DNA from: Dyadobacter sp. UC 10 | Lineage (GTDB): Bacteria; Bacteroidota; Bacteroidia; Cytophagales; Spirosomataceae | Direction: 5' to 3' | Length of the DNA: 64,000 bases | Assembly (NCBI RefSeq): GCF_008369915.1 | Contig: NZ_VSRN01000001.1 | Span: 5,576,501 to 5,640,500 of the forward strand | Shown here: positions 53,656-61,656 of the stretch, in pieces | Position numbering within the stretch: the stretch's first letter is position 1 | How the letters are laid out: each line of letters opens with the position of its first letter | Translations under genes and position numbers: made by a program | Notes under the pieces: model-generated | Told to the model about the DNA's origin: nothing | The model's database searches: none | The model's input: the letters and a program-made list of their open reading frames with translations, nothing else

Positions 53656-53701
53656 TTTTGGTTTACAAATATAAATTTTTTCTATTGTTTGTCAACCAAA
53701 A
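53656..53701 (-). promoter_or_regulatory. inverted-repeat operator upstream of XRE/ImmA gene
   Basis: TTTTGGTTTACAAA (53656-53669) and TTTGTCAACCAAAA (53688-53701) are near-perfect inverted copies (one mismatch) separated by 18 A/T-rich bases. They lie 11-56 bp before the start codon, the usual place for autorepression by an XRE protein. Confidence 0.65.
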
Positions 53702-53775
53702 TTTCAAAAAAAAGCTAACATTAAAATCCATCTATTTTTTAATGTTAGCTCAGCTTTAAGCATCAAATCGGGCAT

Positions 53776-54666
53776 TTAAGCCTCCGCAAATGCTGCTGCA
53801 AATTCCTTCGCGAAGTCTTCCAGCTTATAGCTTCCAAGTCTGGTGGGGCGGTTTTTCCAGTATTCTTCCTGCATTTTTCCGTTTTTCAAAGCCTGGCCCA
53901 TTTCCAGGTAAAGGGAAGCAAAGCTTTCATTCAGACCTGCTCCCAGCATTCCCTGGTAGGCTTGTTCGTCTGTAAATGTTACCCATGGCGTATTTGCTTT
54001 GCCAATTGCATTTCCAAGGATTGCGGCGATTTCGTTCGGGTGACGCTCGTCGTTCGCAATATTGATCACGGATTTTCCGGTAAATAAATTTAAAAGCTGC
54101 TCGGTAGCGACCTCCGCAATATGGTCGGTGTCCGTTAATACCAGTTTTTCGTCGGTATCTCCAAAATTGTTACCTGCGATTCCTGCATTTTGTATTAAGC
54201 CGCCCAGGCTGAACAGGTTGGAGAAAAAGTAGGAGGGGCGTAGGAAAACGAGGTTGAGGTCGGGGATTGCCAGGAGTTTTTCTTCCAGGTAGCCCAGGGC
54301 GTCAATAGGCCCCGCACCTTCGCGCAAATGCGCCCCCAGGCTGCTCAATAATACCACGTGCTTGATATTGCTGTCTTGCAATGCTTGCAGATAAATAGTT
54401 GCAACTTCGAGCTGGAAGTTTTCATAATCCGTAAGGGAAAAGCTGCTTGGGATCATCAGATAAGCTGCATCGGCGTTTTTGAATGTACTTTTGATGAAGT
54501 CTGCGTCCGTAACAGAGCCGATCTCCGCTTTTGCGCCTAGTGCTTCGATTTCATGTTTTTTGTCCGGATTGCTGCTGATGACGGTTACCTCGTGTCCCGC
54601 TTCGATGAGATTTTTAGTGACTGGCAAACTGACGTGTCCAAGTGATCCTGTGATGATATAATTCAT
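53776..54666 (-). CDS. NmrA-like NAD(P)-binding protein
   Basis: A 296-residue atypical short-chain dehydrogenase: 'YIITGSLGHVSLPVTKNLIE' Rossmann motif (GxxGxxG variant), 'HEVTVISSNPDKK', 'HVVLLSSLGAHL' and 'LRPSYFFSNLF'. NmrA/QorB-like proteins act as quinone oxidoreductases or redox sensors. It is divergent from an HxlR regulator gene with a shared palindromic operator between them, a common arrangement for quinone or electrophile stress. Confidence 0.9.
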   Translation of the reverse strand: MNYIITGSLGHVSLPVTKNLIEAGHEVTVISSNPDKKHEIEALGAKAEIGSVTDADFIKSTFKNADAAYLMIPSSFSLTDYENFQLEVATIYLQALQDSNIKHVVLLSSLGAHLREGAGPIDALGYLEEKLLAIPDLNLVFLRPSYFFSNLFSLGGLIQNAGIAGNNFGDTDEKLVLTDTDHIAEVATEQLLNLFTGKSVINIANDERHPNEIAAILGNAIGKANTPWVTFTDEQAYQGMLGAGLNESFASLYLEMGQALKNGKMQEEYWKNRPTRLGSYKLEDFAKEFAAAFAEA

Positions 54667-54704
54667 AGTTGTAAGTTGTTTTTTGTTGGCACAAAGCTAT
54701 ATTT

Positions 54705-54726
54705 GTACTTACTTTTAGACAAGTAC
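54705..54726. promoter_or_regulatory. palindromic operator between NmrA-like and HxlR genes
   Basis: GTACTT (54705-54710) and AAGTAC (54721-54726) are exact inverted arms separated by 10 bases, and a further direct TACTTAC lies next to the right arm. The site is centred in the 80 bp divergent gap and is the likely binding site of the HxlR protein, controlling both genes. Confidence 0.65.
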
Positions 54727-54746
54727 TTACCCCAAAGTATGTATCC

Positions 54747-55103
54747 ATGACAAAGATTAAGGAAAGCTCAACTTACAATGCGAACCGTGAAATTGTAATG
54801 CAGCAATGTCCGGTTACATATGTGATGAATAAGATCGGGGGGCACTGGAAACCGATTATTTTATATCATTTGCTTTCGGGCAGCAAACGGTATTCCGAGA
54901 TCAAACGCGCCATGCCGCACATCTCCGAAAAAATGTTGATTCAGCATTTGAAGCAACTCGAAAACGATAATTTGCTGACACGCGAAGCCAAGCCAGTTGT
55001 GCCGCCCTATGTGACTTATACTTTAACGGAGTCGGGCAGGGAACTGGATACGGTGATCGAGGCAATGTCGACGTGGGCATTTAAGGATATGAACCGGCAA
55101 TAG
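54747..55103 (+). CDS. HxlR-family winged-helix regulator
   Basis: A 118-residue regulator of the HxlR/YodB/QorR type: conserved Cys21 in 'QQCPVTYVMNKIGGHWKP' (redox- or electrophile-sensing in characterised members), 'LLSGSKRYSEIKRAMPHISE' HTH and 'VPPYVTYTLTESGREL' wing. It likely represses the divergent NmrA-like gene and itself until the Cys is modified. Confidence 0.95.
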   Translation: MTKIKESSTYNANREIVMQQCPVTYVMNKIGGHWKPIILYHLLSGSKRYSEIKRAMPHISEKMLIQHLKQLENDNLLTREAKPVVPPYVTYTLTESGRELDTVIEAMSTWAFKDMNRQ

Positions 55104-55197
55104 GCGGCAGGAATTTGATCCGGCTAATGCAATACGGGCAGAAGTCGGCGCAGTTTGCTAAATTGTGCCTTTAAGTACACTGCTTTATTTCTAAACC

Positions 55198-56505
55198 ATG
55201 AACCATATCAGCACTCTTCTATTTCTGCTTTTTTGCTTTCCAACCCCACTTTTTGCCCAAAAACAACAAACAATAACCACTGACGGCGCCTGGTGCTGGT
55301 TCAGCGATCCCAGGGCTATTTATACCAAAAACGGAGAAATAGTAACCGGCTGGGTGACCAAATCGGGAGATATTGTGGGAGCATCCCTCCATGCGCAAAC
55401 GGCTGGAATTCAGCAGAAAATACTTTACAGTAAACTGGAAATAGACGACCACGACAATCCGGCTTTCCTCGAATTACCCGATCAGCAGATCCTTACTCAA
55501 TATACGTGGCACGGTGGCAGCAAGAACGGAATGGGTGTGATCCAGCACATTACTGCAAAGCCGGGCGATATTAATTCATTTTCCGATGCGCTGGTTTTCA
55601 AGCCACAGACGCCTGAATTGCTGGACAAATTCAAACGCGAGACCTACACTTATGCAAATCCGTTTATTCTCAGTGCCGAAAATAATAAGGTGTACAGTTT
55701 TGGCCGCTGGGTAGGTTTTAAGCCCAATGTAATTACCTCTGCGGATAATGGAAAAACGTGGTCAGATCCGAAAGTAGTGATCACTTCGAAGGAATTGAAT
55801 ACCAACAACCGACCTTATGTAAAGTACTATTCCGACGGCAAATCGAAAATCCACATGATCTTTACCGACGGTCACCCGAATGCAGAGCCGCTCAATTCGG
55901 TTTATTATTGTTATTATGAAAAAAATGCGTTCTGGCGGGCCGACGGTTCTAAAATTGCGGATATGGACCATTTGCCTTTTCATCCATCCGACGCCAGTGT
56001 TATTTACAAAGCAAATACTGAAACAGGAAAAGCATGGATTTTTGATATTGTAACCAATAAAAAAGGGCAGCCGGTAGTCGCTTACACGCGCTATCCGACC
56101 AACGAAAAGCACCAATATCACTATGCGGTTTTTGATGGAAAAAAATGGAACGATCACCACATTATCAATTCCGGAAAATGGTTTCCGCAAACTCCGGAAG
56201 GGAAAAAAGAGCGCGAAGAGAATTACTCCGGCGGTCTGACCATTGATCCGCTAAATCCTGATATCATTTACTTTTCACATGAAATCGACAACGTCTTCGA
56301 AATCTCGAAAGGCGAAACCAGAAACGCAGGAAAAACGTGGAATGTTACGCCCGTGACCCGGAATTCCGAGTTCGACAATGTGCGTCCGGTTGTGCCGAGA
56401 TATAAGAAGAAGACCGACAAAAATGTGCTGCTCTGGATGCAGAACCGCAAGTATGTGCATTACACCGATTATGATACGAGTATTAAGTGGCAGGTTTTGG
56501 AATAG
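55198..56505 (+). CDS. secreted BNR_4-like repeat protein
   Basis: A 435-residue exported protein (signal peptide 1-20, LFAQ) with a beta-propeller of the BNR_4 family: 'DGAWCWFSDPRAIYTKNGEI', 'GWVTKSGDIVGASLHAQT', 'VITSADNGKTWSDPKV' and 'YTYANPFILSAENNKVYSFG'. Proteins of this type occur in polysaccharide loci and include some lyases and hydrolases of uronic-acid glycans. No active site could be assigned. Confidence 0.8.
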   Translation: MNHISTLLFLLFCFPTPLFAQKQQTITTDGAWCWFSDPRAIYTKNGEIVTGWVTKSGDIVGASLHAQTAGIQQKILYSKLEIDDHDNPAFLELPDQQILTQYTWHGGSKNGMGVIQHITAKPGDINSFSDALVFKPQTPELLDKFKRETYTYANPFILSAENNKVYSFGRWVGFKPNVITSADNGKTWSDPKVVITSKELNTNNRPYVKYYSDGKSKIHMIFTDGHPNAEPLNSVYYCYYEKNAFWRADGSKIADMDHLPFHPSDASVIYKANTETGKAWIFDIVTNKKGQPVVAYTRYPTNEKHQYHYAVFDGKKWNDHHIINSGKWFPQTPEGKKEREENYSGGLTIDPLNPDIIYFSHEIDNVFEISKGETRNAGKTWNVTPVTRNSEFDNVRPVVPRYKKKTDKNVLLWMQNRKYVHYTDYDTSIKWQVLE

Positions 56506-56569
56506 GAAAGTGGTTCTGGCGAGCTTCCATTAGACATTGAAAATGGATCATTTTCAATATATTTGATAT

Positions 56570-56779
56570 ATGAACACAATGCGCATCAGCATATTGGATC
56601 CGAAAGCTGCCAGATTCTTAAAAGATCTGGCGGACAGGAGGCTCATTGAAATTCAAAATCCTTCTTCAAACGGATTTAAGGATGCCCTTAAAAAGCTCCG
56701 TTCGAAGGCAAGCTCAGCACCAACGTTAGAAGAAATTACTTCCGAAGTTGAGTTGGCAAGAGCTAAGCGACATGCCTGA
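56570..56779 (+). CDS. putative antitoxin of a PIN toxin-antitoxin pair
   Basis: A 69-residue protein 'MNTMRISILDPKAARFLKDL...' with the short N-terminal strand and helical C-terminus of small Bacteroidota antitoxins. It overlaps the start of the PIN-like frame (56772) by 8 bp, the coupling expected for an antitoxin-toxin operon. The assignment is from size, context and overlap. Confidence 0.7.
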   Translation: MNTMRISILDPKAARFLKDLADRRLIEIQNPSSNGFKDALKKLRSKASSAPTLEEITSEVELARAKRHA

Positions 56780-57178
56780 GAAACCTCTGAGAATTATTGT
56801 TGACACCAATCTCTGGATTAGCTTTCTGATTCGAAACGATTATTCGCGGCTGGATTCAATGTTATTTTCGGGACAATGCAAACTCGTTTTAGCAAAGAAT
56901 TGTTAGACGAGTTTTTGTTAGTCGTGAAAAGACCGAAATTCCGGAAATACTTCAATCAATCAGACGTGGAGGATTTGCTAGAAACCATTGACGAGTTCGC
57001 GGATTTTGTGGTGGTAAATTCCAGAGTTGACACGTGCAGGGATGCAAAGGATAATTTTTTACTGGCCTTGGCAGCGGATAGTAATGCAGATTTCTTGCTG
57101 ACGGGTGATAAAGATTTGCTCGAGCTTGGCAGGTTTCAAGTGACTAAAATTTCAACGATTGCCGATTTTCTTTCGTAG
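56772..57178 (+). pseudogene. PIN-family toxin gene with single-base frameshift
   Basis: The first part (56772-56906) reads 'MPEKPLRIIVDTNLWISFLI', the PIN N-terminus with catalytic Asp, and stops after 44 codons. The rest (56876-57178, another frame) reads 'FSKELLDEFLLVVKRPKF' through 'DAKDNFLLALAADSNADFLL' and 'TGDKDLLEL', the remaining acidic PIN motifs. Adding one T to the TTTT run at 56887-56890 rejoins them into about 135 residues, normal for this PIN/COG1569-type toxin family. The break is therefore a disabling mutation, a sequencing error in a short homopolymer, or, less likely, a programmed shift. Confidence 0.8.
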
Positions 57179-57291
57179 TTTCTGGTAGTAAGTCTGCCAA
57201 GCTCCTTGTCCCACAACGGTATATTGTTACTCTTTTATGTTTTAATAGGCGGTAAAATACTTTTGAAACAGTAACTCCAATTCAACTTAAT

Positions 57292-58035
57292 ATGTCAAGA
57301 AAATTACTAATTCTGCTTTTTGTAACGCTGCTTGCAGGAACTGCCAACGCACAACAATTCAAGGCATTATTATTCACTAAAACCGCTGGCTTTCACCATA
57401 CTTCTATTCATGAAGGTGTAGCCGGGATTCGTAACCTGGCTTCCCGCCACAGTTTCAGTGTCGATTGGCAGGAGAATGCGGATGTTTTTAATGACAAAGA
57501 TCTGGCAAAATATCAGGTAGTGATTTTCCTGAATACAACTGGAGATATCCTGAATGCAGCGCAGCAGACCGCATTTGAAAAGTATATTAAAAGCGGCAAA
57601 GGCTGGGTAGGAATCCACTCTGCCGCGGATACCGAGTACGATTGGCCCTGGTATGGAAAGCTCGTCGGTATGTATTTCAAAACGCATCCGGCACAGCAAA
57701 CAGCGTTTTTAGACGTAAAAGACAGCAATTTCCCCGGCCTCGAACGTTTTCCAAAACGTATGCTCTGGACCGACGAATGGTACGAATATAAAAAGCCTTA
57801 CAACGCCGACGATCTTAAAATACTGATCACAATCGACGAGAAGACCTACGATCCTAAAACCAATCAGGGAACCGGAATGGGCGCCGAACATCCGATGGCG
57901 TGGTACCATAACTACGATGGCGGTCGCGCGTTTTATACAGGTCTGGGCCACATCGGGCTGGTTTACTCAGATCAATCTTTTTTGGATCATTTGTACGGCG
58001 GTATTTTTTGGGCCGCGACCGGGAAAGGGAAGTAG
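57292..58035 (+). CDS. secreted ThuA-domain protein
   Basis: A 247-residue exported protein (signal peptide 1-20, ANAQ) consisting of one ThuA/glutamine-amidotransferase-like fold: 'KALLFTKTAGFHHTSIHEG', 'YQVVIFLNTTGDILN', 'GWVGIHSAADTEYDW' and 'GGRAFYTGLGHIG'. ThuA proteins are linked with trehalose/3-keto-sugar metabolism and often fused to or next to CxxCH cytochromes and DUF1080 proteins. It is a single gene here. Confidence 0.94.
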   Translation: MSRKLLILLFVTLLAGTANAQQFKALLFTKTAGFHHTSIHEGVAGIRNLASRHSFSVDWQENADVFNDKDLAKYQVVIFLNTTGDILNAAQQTAFEKYIKSGKGWVGIHSAADTEYDWPWYGKLVGMYFKTHPAQQTAFLDVKDSNFPGLERFPKRMLWTDEWYEYKKPYNADDLKILITIDEKTYDPKTNQGTGMGAEHPMAWYHNYDGGRAFYTGLGHIGLVYSDQSFLDHLYGGIFWAATGKGK

Positions 58036-58039
58036 GGGG

Positions 58040-58118
58040 AAATGGAGGAAGGAGGAAGGAGGAAAGGGAACTAGTTTACTAAATTCTTCCTCCCTCCCTT
58101 TCCTCCTTCCTCCATTTC
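58040..58118. repeat. long purine/pyrimidine inverted repeat
   Basis: A purine-rich arm (about 58040-58070, GGAGGAAGGAGG core) faces an exactly complementary 24-base pyrimidine arm (58095-58118); the left arm carries one extra 7-base repeat. It follows the ThuA stop by a few bases and could end transcription or be a dispersed palindromic element like the one at 19893. Confidence 0.7.
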
Positions 58119-58176
58119 TACATTCAATCATTCAGTCATTCATCACACCGGCGACCCGGTCATTCAATCATTGAAC
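58119..58176. repeat. CATTCA-type simple repeat before DUF1304 gene
   Basis: CATTCAATCATTCAGTCATTCATC and, after a short GC-rich insert, GGTCATTCAATCATTGAAC lead up to the ATG at 58177. This is the same 8 bp repeat family as at 22022-22173, again directly before a start codon. Confidence 0.65.
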
Positions 58177-58536
58177 ATGGAACTCCTTGGCAAAATTCTC
58201 GTCGGCCTTGTTGCCCTCGAACACCTTTACATCATGTACATAGAAATGTTTGCCTGGGAAACCCTTGGCAAAAAGACTTTCAAAGGCTCCCTCGCCCCGG
58301 AAATGTTCAAACCTACCAAAGTGCTTGCCGCCAATCAGGGGTTATACAACGGTTTTCTGGCGGCTGGTCTGATCTGGTACTTTTTTCTAGACGGTCACTG
58401 GGCATTTCACGTAGCCATTTTCTTCCTTACCTGTGTGATCGTGGCGGGAATTTACGGTGCAGTGACTGCGAGCAGGAAGATTTTTTATGTGCAGGCGCTG
58501 CCGGCGATTGTGGCGTTGGTGGTCTTGCATTTTTAG
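58177..58536 (+). CDS. DUF1304 small integral membrane protein
   Basis: A 119-residue protein with four predicted helices and the family's 'LVGLVALEHLYIMYIEMFAW' first helix, 'VLAANQGLYNGFLAAGLIW' and a short basic C-terminus. The frame also opens at TTG 58171; the ATG at 58177 is preferred. DUF1304 proteins have no proven function. The 175 bp after it before the GMC gene stop holds no gene. Confidence 0.92.
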   Translation: MELLGKILVGLVALEHLYIMYIEMFAWETLGKKTFKGSLAPEMFKPTKVLAANQGLYNGFLAAGLIWYFFLDGHWAFHVAIFFLTCVIVAGIYGAVTASRKIFYVQALPAIVALVVLHF

Positions 58537-58710
58537 AAGAGGGAAAAGGTTGTTTTGCATCAACGACCAAACTTTGATTCCCAGAGCTCCATCTTTTTGT
58601 CATCCTGATTTTTATGATAAAATCAAGCAACCTATCATGATCACTTGGTTTTATCATGAAATTCAGGCTGACAAATGTATTCCAACCTTCCTCCTCCTTC
58701 CCGAAACCAA

Positions 58711-60423
58711 TCAAATCGAGCCCCTTTTCATTTCCTTTACCGCATAATCTACCGCCCTGGCAGTTAATGCCATATAGGTTAGTGACGGGTTTTGCGTGGC
58801 GGTTGAAACCATGCTGCCGCCGTCGGTGACGAATACGTTGGCACAGTGGTGCATTTGGTTCCATTTATTGAGCAGAGAGGTTTTTGGGTCGTTGCCCATT
58901 TTGATCCCGCCCATTTCGTGGTTTTCGCTGCCCGGGTTTCTTTTGGTATCTGAGGTTTTGATATTGATAAAACCTGCTTTCGACAGCATTTCACTGAGTT
59001 CTGTATAAAAATCCGCTACCATTTTCATGTCGTTATCGTCAAATACGACAGACATTTGCAGCTGCGGAATGCCCCATTGGTCTTTCAGGGTAGGGTGCAG
59101 GCTGATCATATTGGATTCCTTCATCAAAGTTTCGCCCATCATCTGCGCACCGATCGACCAGCCGCTCGTATCTGACGCGAAAAGGCTGTTTTTCAAATCC
59201 TCGCCGATGCCCGCATTGGGGTTACCCAATTTGGAAGTGTTCATGGAAACTGCGTAGCCGCGGAGGAAATCGGTTTCCTGTTTGGCCACATTTCTGAATC
59301 TCGGAATATAGGAGCCATTCGGCCGGCGCCCGTCAGTAGTACGGTCGTGGAAACCGTCGAATTCCGCGCTTACCCTGCCACGGTAGTTGTGAAAACCGAT
59401 GAATTTGCCCAGCATACCACTGTCATTTCCAAGCCCGTTGGGAAAACGGTTTGATTTTGAATTGAGCAAGATCAGGTTTGAATTGATAGCAGAGGCGTTG
59501 ATAAATATAATTTTGGCATAATACGCTGTCATCTCTTTGGTCAGCGAATCTACCACCCGTACGCCTGTTGCGCGCTTTTTCTTCTCATCATAAATAACAG
59601 AATGTACCACGGAATGTGGCCTTCGCGTCAGGTTTCCCGTTTTCTCAGCCCACGGTAAGGTCGATGAATTGGTACTGAAATAGCCGCCGAACGGACAGCC
59701 CCGCTGACACATATTCCGGTGCTGGCATTTGGCACGACCCTGTTCCAAATGAACCGGCTTCGGATCGGTGATATGTGCCGCCCGACCAATAATGATCGGC
59801 CTGGTGTTTTTGTAATTCTTCGCAGTCTGATCGCTGAAATGCTTTTCTACGCAAGTCATTTCGTGCGGTGGAAGGAATTCACCGTCTGGCAGTTGCGGTA
59901 GCCCATCTTTGTTGCCCGAAATGCCCGCAAATTTTTCGACATAGCTGTACCAGGGCGCAATATCCTTGTAGCGAATAGGCCAGTCGGTAGCAAATCCATC
60001 CCGCGCCGGCCCTTCGAAATCAAAGTCCGACCAGCGCTGCGTTTGTCTTGCCCAAAGCAATGAACGCCCGCCGACCTGATACCCGCGCATCCAGTCGAAA
60101 GGCTTCTCCTGCACGTAGGGATGGTCCGCATCTTTGACCACAAAATGCATCGCATCTTCCTTGAAAATGTAATGCTTGCTCGCCATCGGATTCGCCTCAC
60201 GGATTGCCAGGGAAGGCTGTCCGCGGTGTTCAAATTCCCATGGCAGCATATTCGTCGTCGGATAATCCACAATATGCTTTACATCCTTACCACGTTCCAG
60301 GACGAGCGTTTTCAGACCTTTCTCTGTCAATTCCTTTGCAGCCCAGCCTCCGCTGATGCCGGTTCCTACCACGATCGCATCGTAGGTTTGCGCCTTTTCT
60401 GCGTCTATATTAAAATTTGCCAT
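58711..60423 (-). CDS. GMC-family FAD oxidoreductase
   Basis: A 570-residue flavoprotein: FAD-binding 'AIVVGTGISGGWAAKELTEK' (about 15-35), 'GYQVGGRSLLWARQTQRW', a Cys-rich insertion 'CQHRNMCQRGCPFGG' (about 245-260) found in gluconate/sorbosone-type dehydrogenases, and the C-terminal 'NPSLTYMALTARA' GMC block. Such proteins oxidise sugars in the periplasm, usually with a small gluconate 2-dehydrogenase subunit-3-type partner encoded next to them. None is adjacent here, and no signal peptide is visible, so it would need the partner's Tat signal for export. Confidence 0.94.
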   Translation of the reverse strand: MANFNIDAEKAQTYDAIVVGTGISGGWAAKELTEKGLKTLVLERGKDVKHIVDYPTTNMLPWEFEHRGQPSLAIREANPMASKHYIFKEDAMHFVVKDADHPYVQEKPFDWMRGYQVGGRSLLWARQTQRWSDFDFEGPARDGFATDWPIRYKDIAPWYSYVEKFAGISGNKDGLPQLPDGEFLPPHEMTCVEKHFSDQTAKNYKNTRPIIIGRAAHITDPKPVHLEQGRAKCQHRNMCQRGCPFGGYFSTNSSTLPWAEKTGNLTRRPHSVVHSVIYDEKKKRATGVRVVDSLTKEMTAYYAKIIFINASAINSNLILLNSKSNRFPNGLGNDSGMLGKFIGFHNYRGRVSAEFDGFHDRTTDGRRPNGSYIPRFRNVAKQETDFLRGYAVSMNTSKLGNPNAGIGEDLKNSLFASDTSGWSIGAQMMGETLMKESNMISLHPTLKDQWGIPQLQMSVVFDDNDMKMVADFYTELSEMLSKAGFINIKTSDTKRNPGSENHEMGGIKMGNDPKTSLLNKWNQMHHCANVFVTDGGSMVSTATQNPSLTYMALTARAVDYAVKEMKRGSI

Positions 60424-60440
60424 TTGTTTCGATTACAGGG

Positions 60441-61631
60441 TTAGGGTTTCTTTTTCCATAAATTGGGCAAGAGCTTGTCGTGCAGCAGGAGCCGCCAGGT
60501 ACCCCAGTCGTGCGCGCCGTCTCCGCCTACGAAATAGTCATGTTCTACACCAATTTTTTTCAGCGCCTCATGCGTCGCTTCGGATCTCTTACCTACAAAA
60601 TCCAGCTCGCCGCTGCCTAGTCCGACGAGCAGATAATCCACTTTATCTTTGATTTTGGGATCACTGAAAAATGCAGGATTCAGCTTTTCAGGTTCCAGAT
60701 CTCCTGCGCTCAGTATGCCAAACGAACTGAACAGATCAATCGCATTAAAGCCAACCGCCTGGGTATGCCGCCCGCCCATGGATAAGCCGGAAATAGCACG
60801 CGACCTGCGGTCTTTGGCGGTGCTGTAATGCGAGTCGATGAAAGGGACGATATGCTTTCTCAACTCGCTTTCGAACAATTTATAAGTTTGTTCAAGATGT
60901 TTGGGGTCATTCCGGTGCAAAACCTGGTTGTTGGGCATTGCGATGATCATCGGTACGATCCTGCCTTCCGAAAGCAAATTGTCAGCGATCAGATTCGCTT
61001 TACCATCGAGCTCCCAGCCGTTTGCGAGCTCGCCGCTGCCGCCAAGAAGGTATAGTACCGGATATTTCTTTTTGGGATCATAGCCCGGCGGCGTGTACAC
61101 AAACATTTCGCGCTCGCCATTCAATACATCCGAGTGATAAATATGCCGCGTCACGCTTCCGTGCGGAACCGGTTTGGCATCGTAATAAGCTGGCGCTCGA
61201 TCATGCACCACCAAATTGCTGTAACCCGGCTGGTTCGAGGCGCCAGTCAATGTATTGGCTGGATCCACCACCGCCACGCCGTCTATCAGCAACCGGTACA
61301 CATAAATATTCGGCTTCACCGGCCCCACCGTCAGCGTCCAGATTCCGTCTGCGTTTTTGGTAAAAGGAACAGGTTCTTTCGATTTCAATGCAAGCAGGAT
61401 CGGCCCGCCGGTCAGCGCCACTTTTTGAGCATCCGGTGCTTTTACCCTGAACGTAACCCTATGATCGTCATGGACTTCAGGGGAAACCACATTGCCTCCG
61501 TACGGCACGAGGTTTTGCGTGTTTTTTTGAGGATTAAAGTCCAGGTTAACATTTGCCTGCTGCGCCAGTAACTTGGCGGAAGTAGCGGAAATGATAGCAG
61601 AAACCAGTAGCAGCGATTTGATTTTTTTCAT
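60441..61631 (-). CDS. secreted CE1-like esterase with N-terminal E-set domain
   Basis: A 396-residue exported enzyme (signal peptide 1-24, LLAQ). An N-terminal immunoglobulin/CBM48-like domain (about 45-145; 'VTFRVKAPDAQKVALTGGP', 'YVYRLLIDGVAVVDPAN') precedes an esterase-D/feruloyl-esterase alpha/beta hydrolase with 'MFVYTPPGYDPKKKYPVLYL', nucleophile Ser in 'ISGLSMGGRH' and C-terminal His in 'GDGAHDWGTW'. Such fusions cleave acetyl, feruloyl or glucuronoyl esters on plant polysaccharides. The gene lies 17 bp upstream of the GMC gene on the same strand, so the two are probably co-transcribed. Confidence 0.93.
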   Translation of the reverse strand: MKKIKSLLLVSAIISATSAKLLAQQANVNLDFNPQKNTQNLVPYGGNVVSPEVHDDHRVTFRVKAPDAQKVALTGGPILLALKSKEPVPFTKNADGIWTLTVGPVKPNIYVYRLLIDGVAVVDPANTLTGASNQPGYSNLVVHDRAPAYYDAKPVPHGSVTRHIYHSDVLNGEREMFVYTPPGYDPKKKYPVLYLLGGSGELANGWELDGKANLIADNLLSEGRIVPMIIAMPNNQVLHRNDPKHLEQTYKLFESELRKHIVPFIDSHYSTAKDRRSRAISGLSMGGRHTQAVGFNAIDLFSSFGILSAGDLEPEKLNPAFFSDPKIKDKVDYLLVGLGSGELDFVGKRSEATHEALKKIGVEHDYFVGGDGAHDWGTWRLLLHDKLLPNLWKKKP

Positions 61632-61656
61632 TTAAATAGGTAATAGGAAGAGTTTG

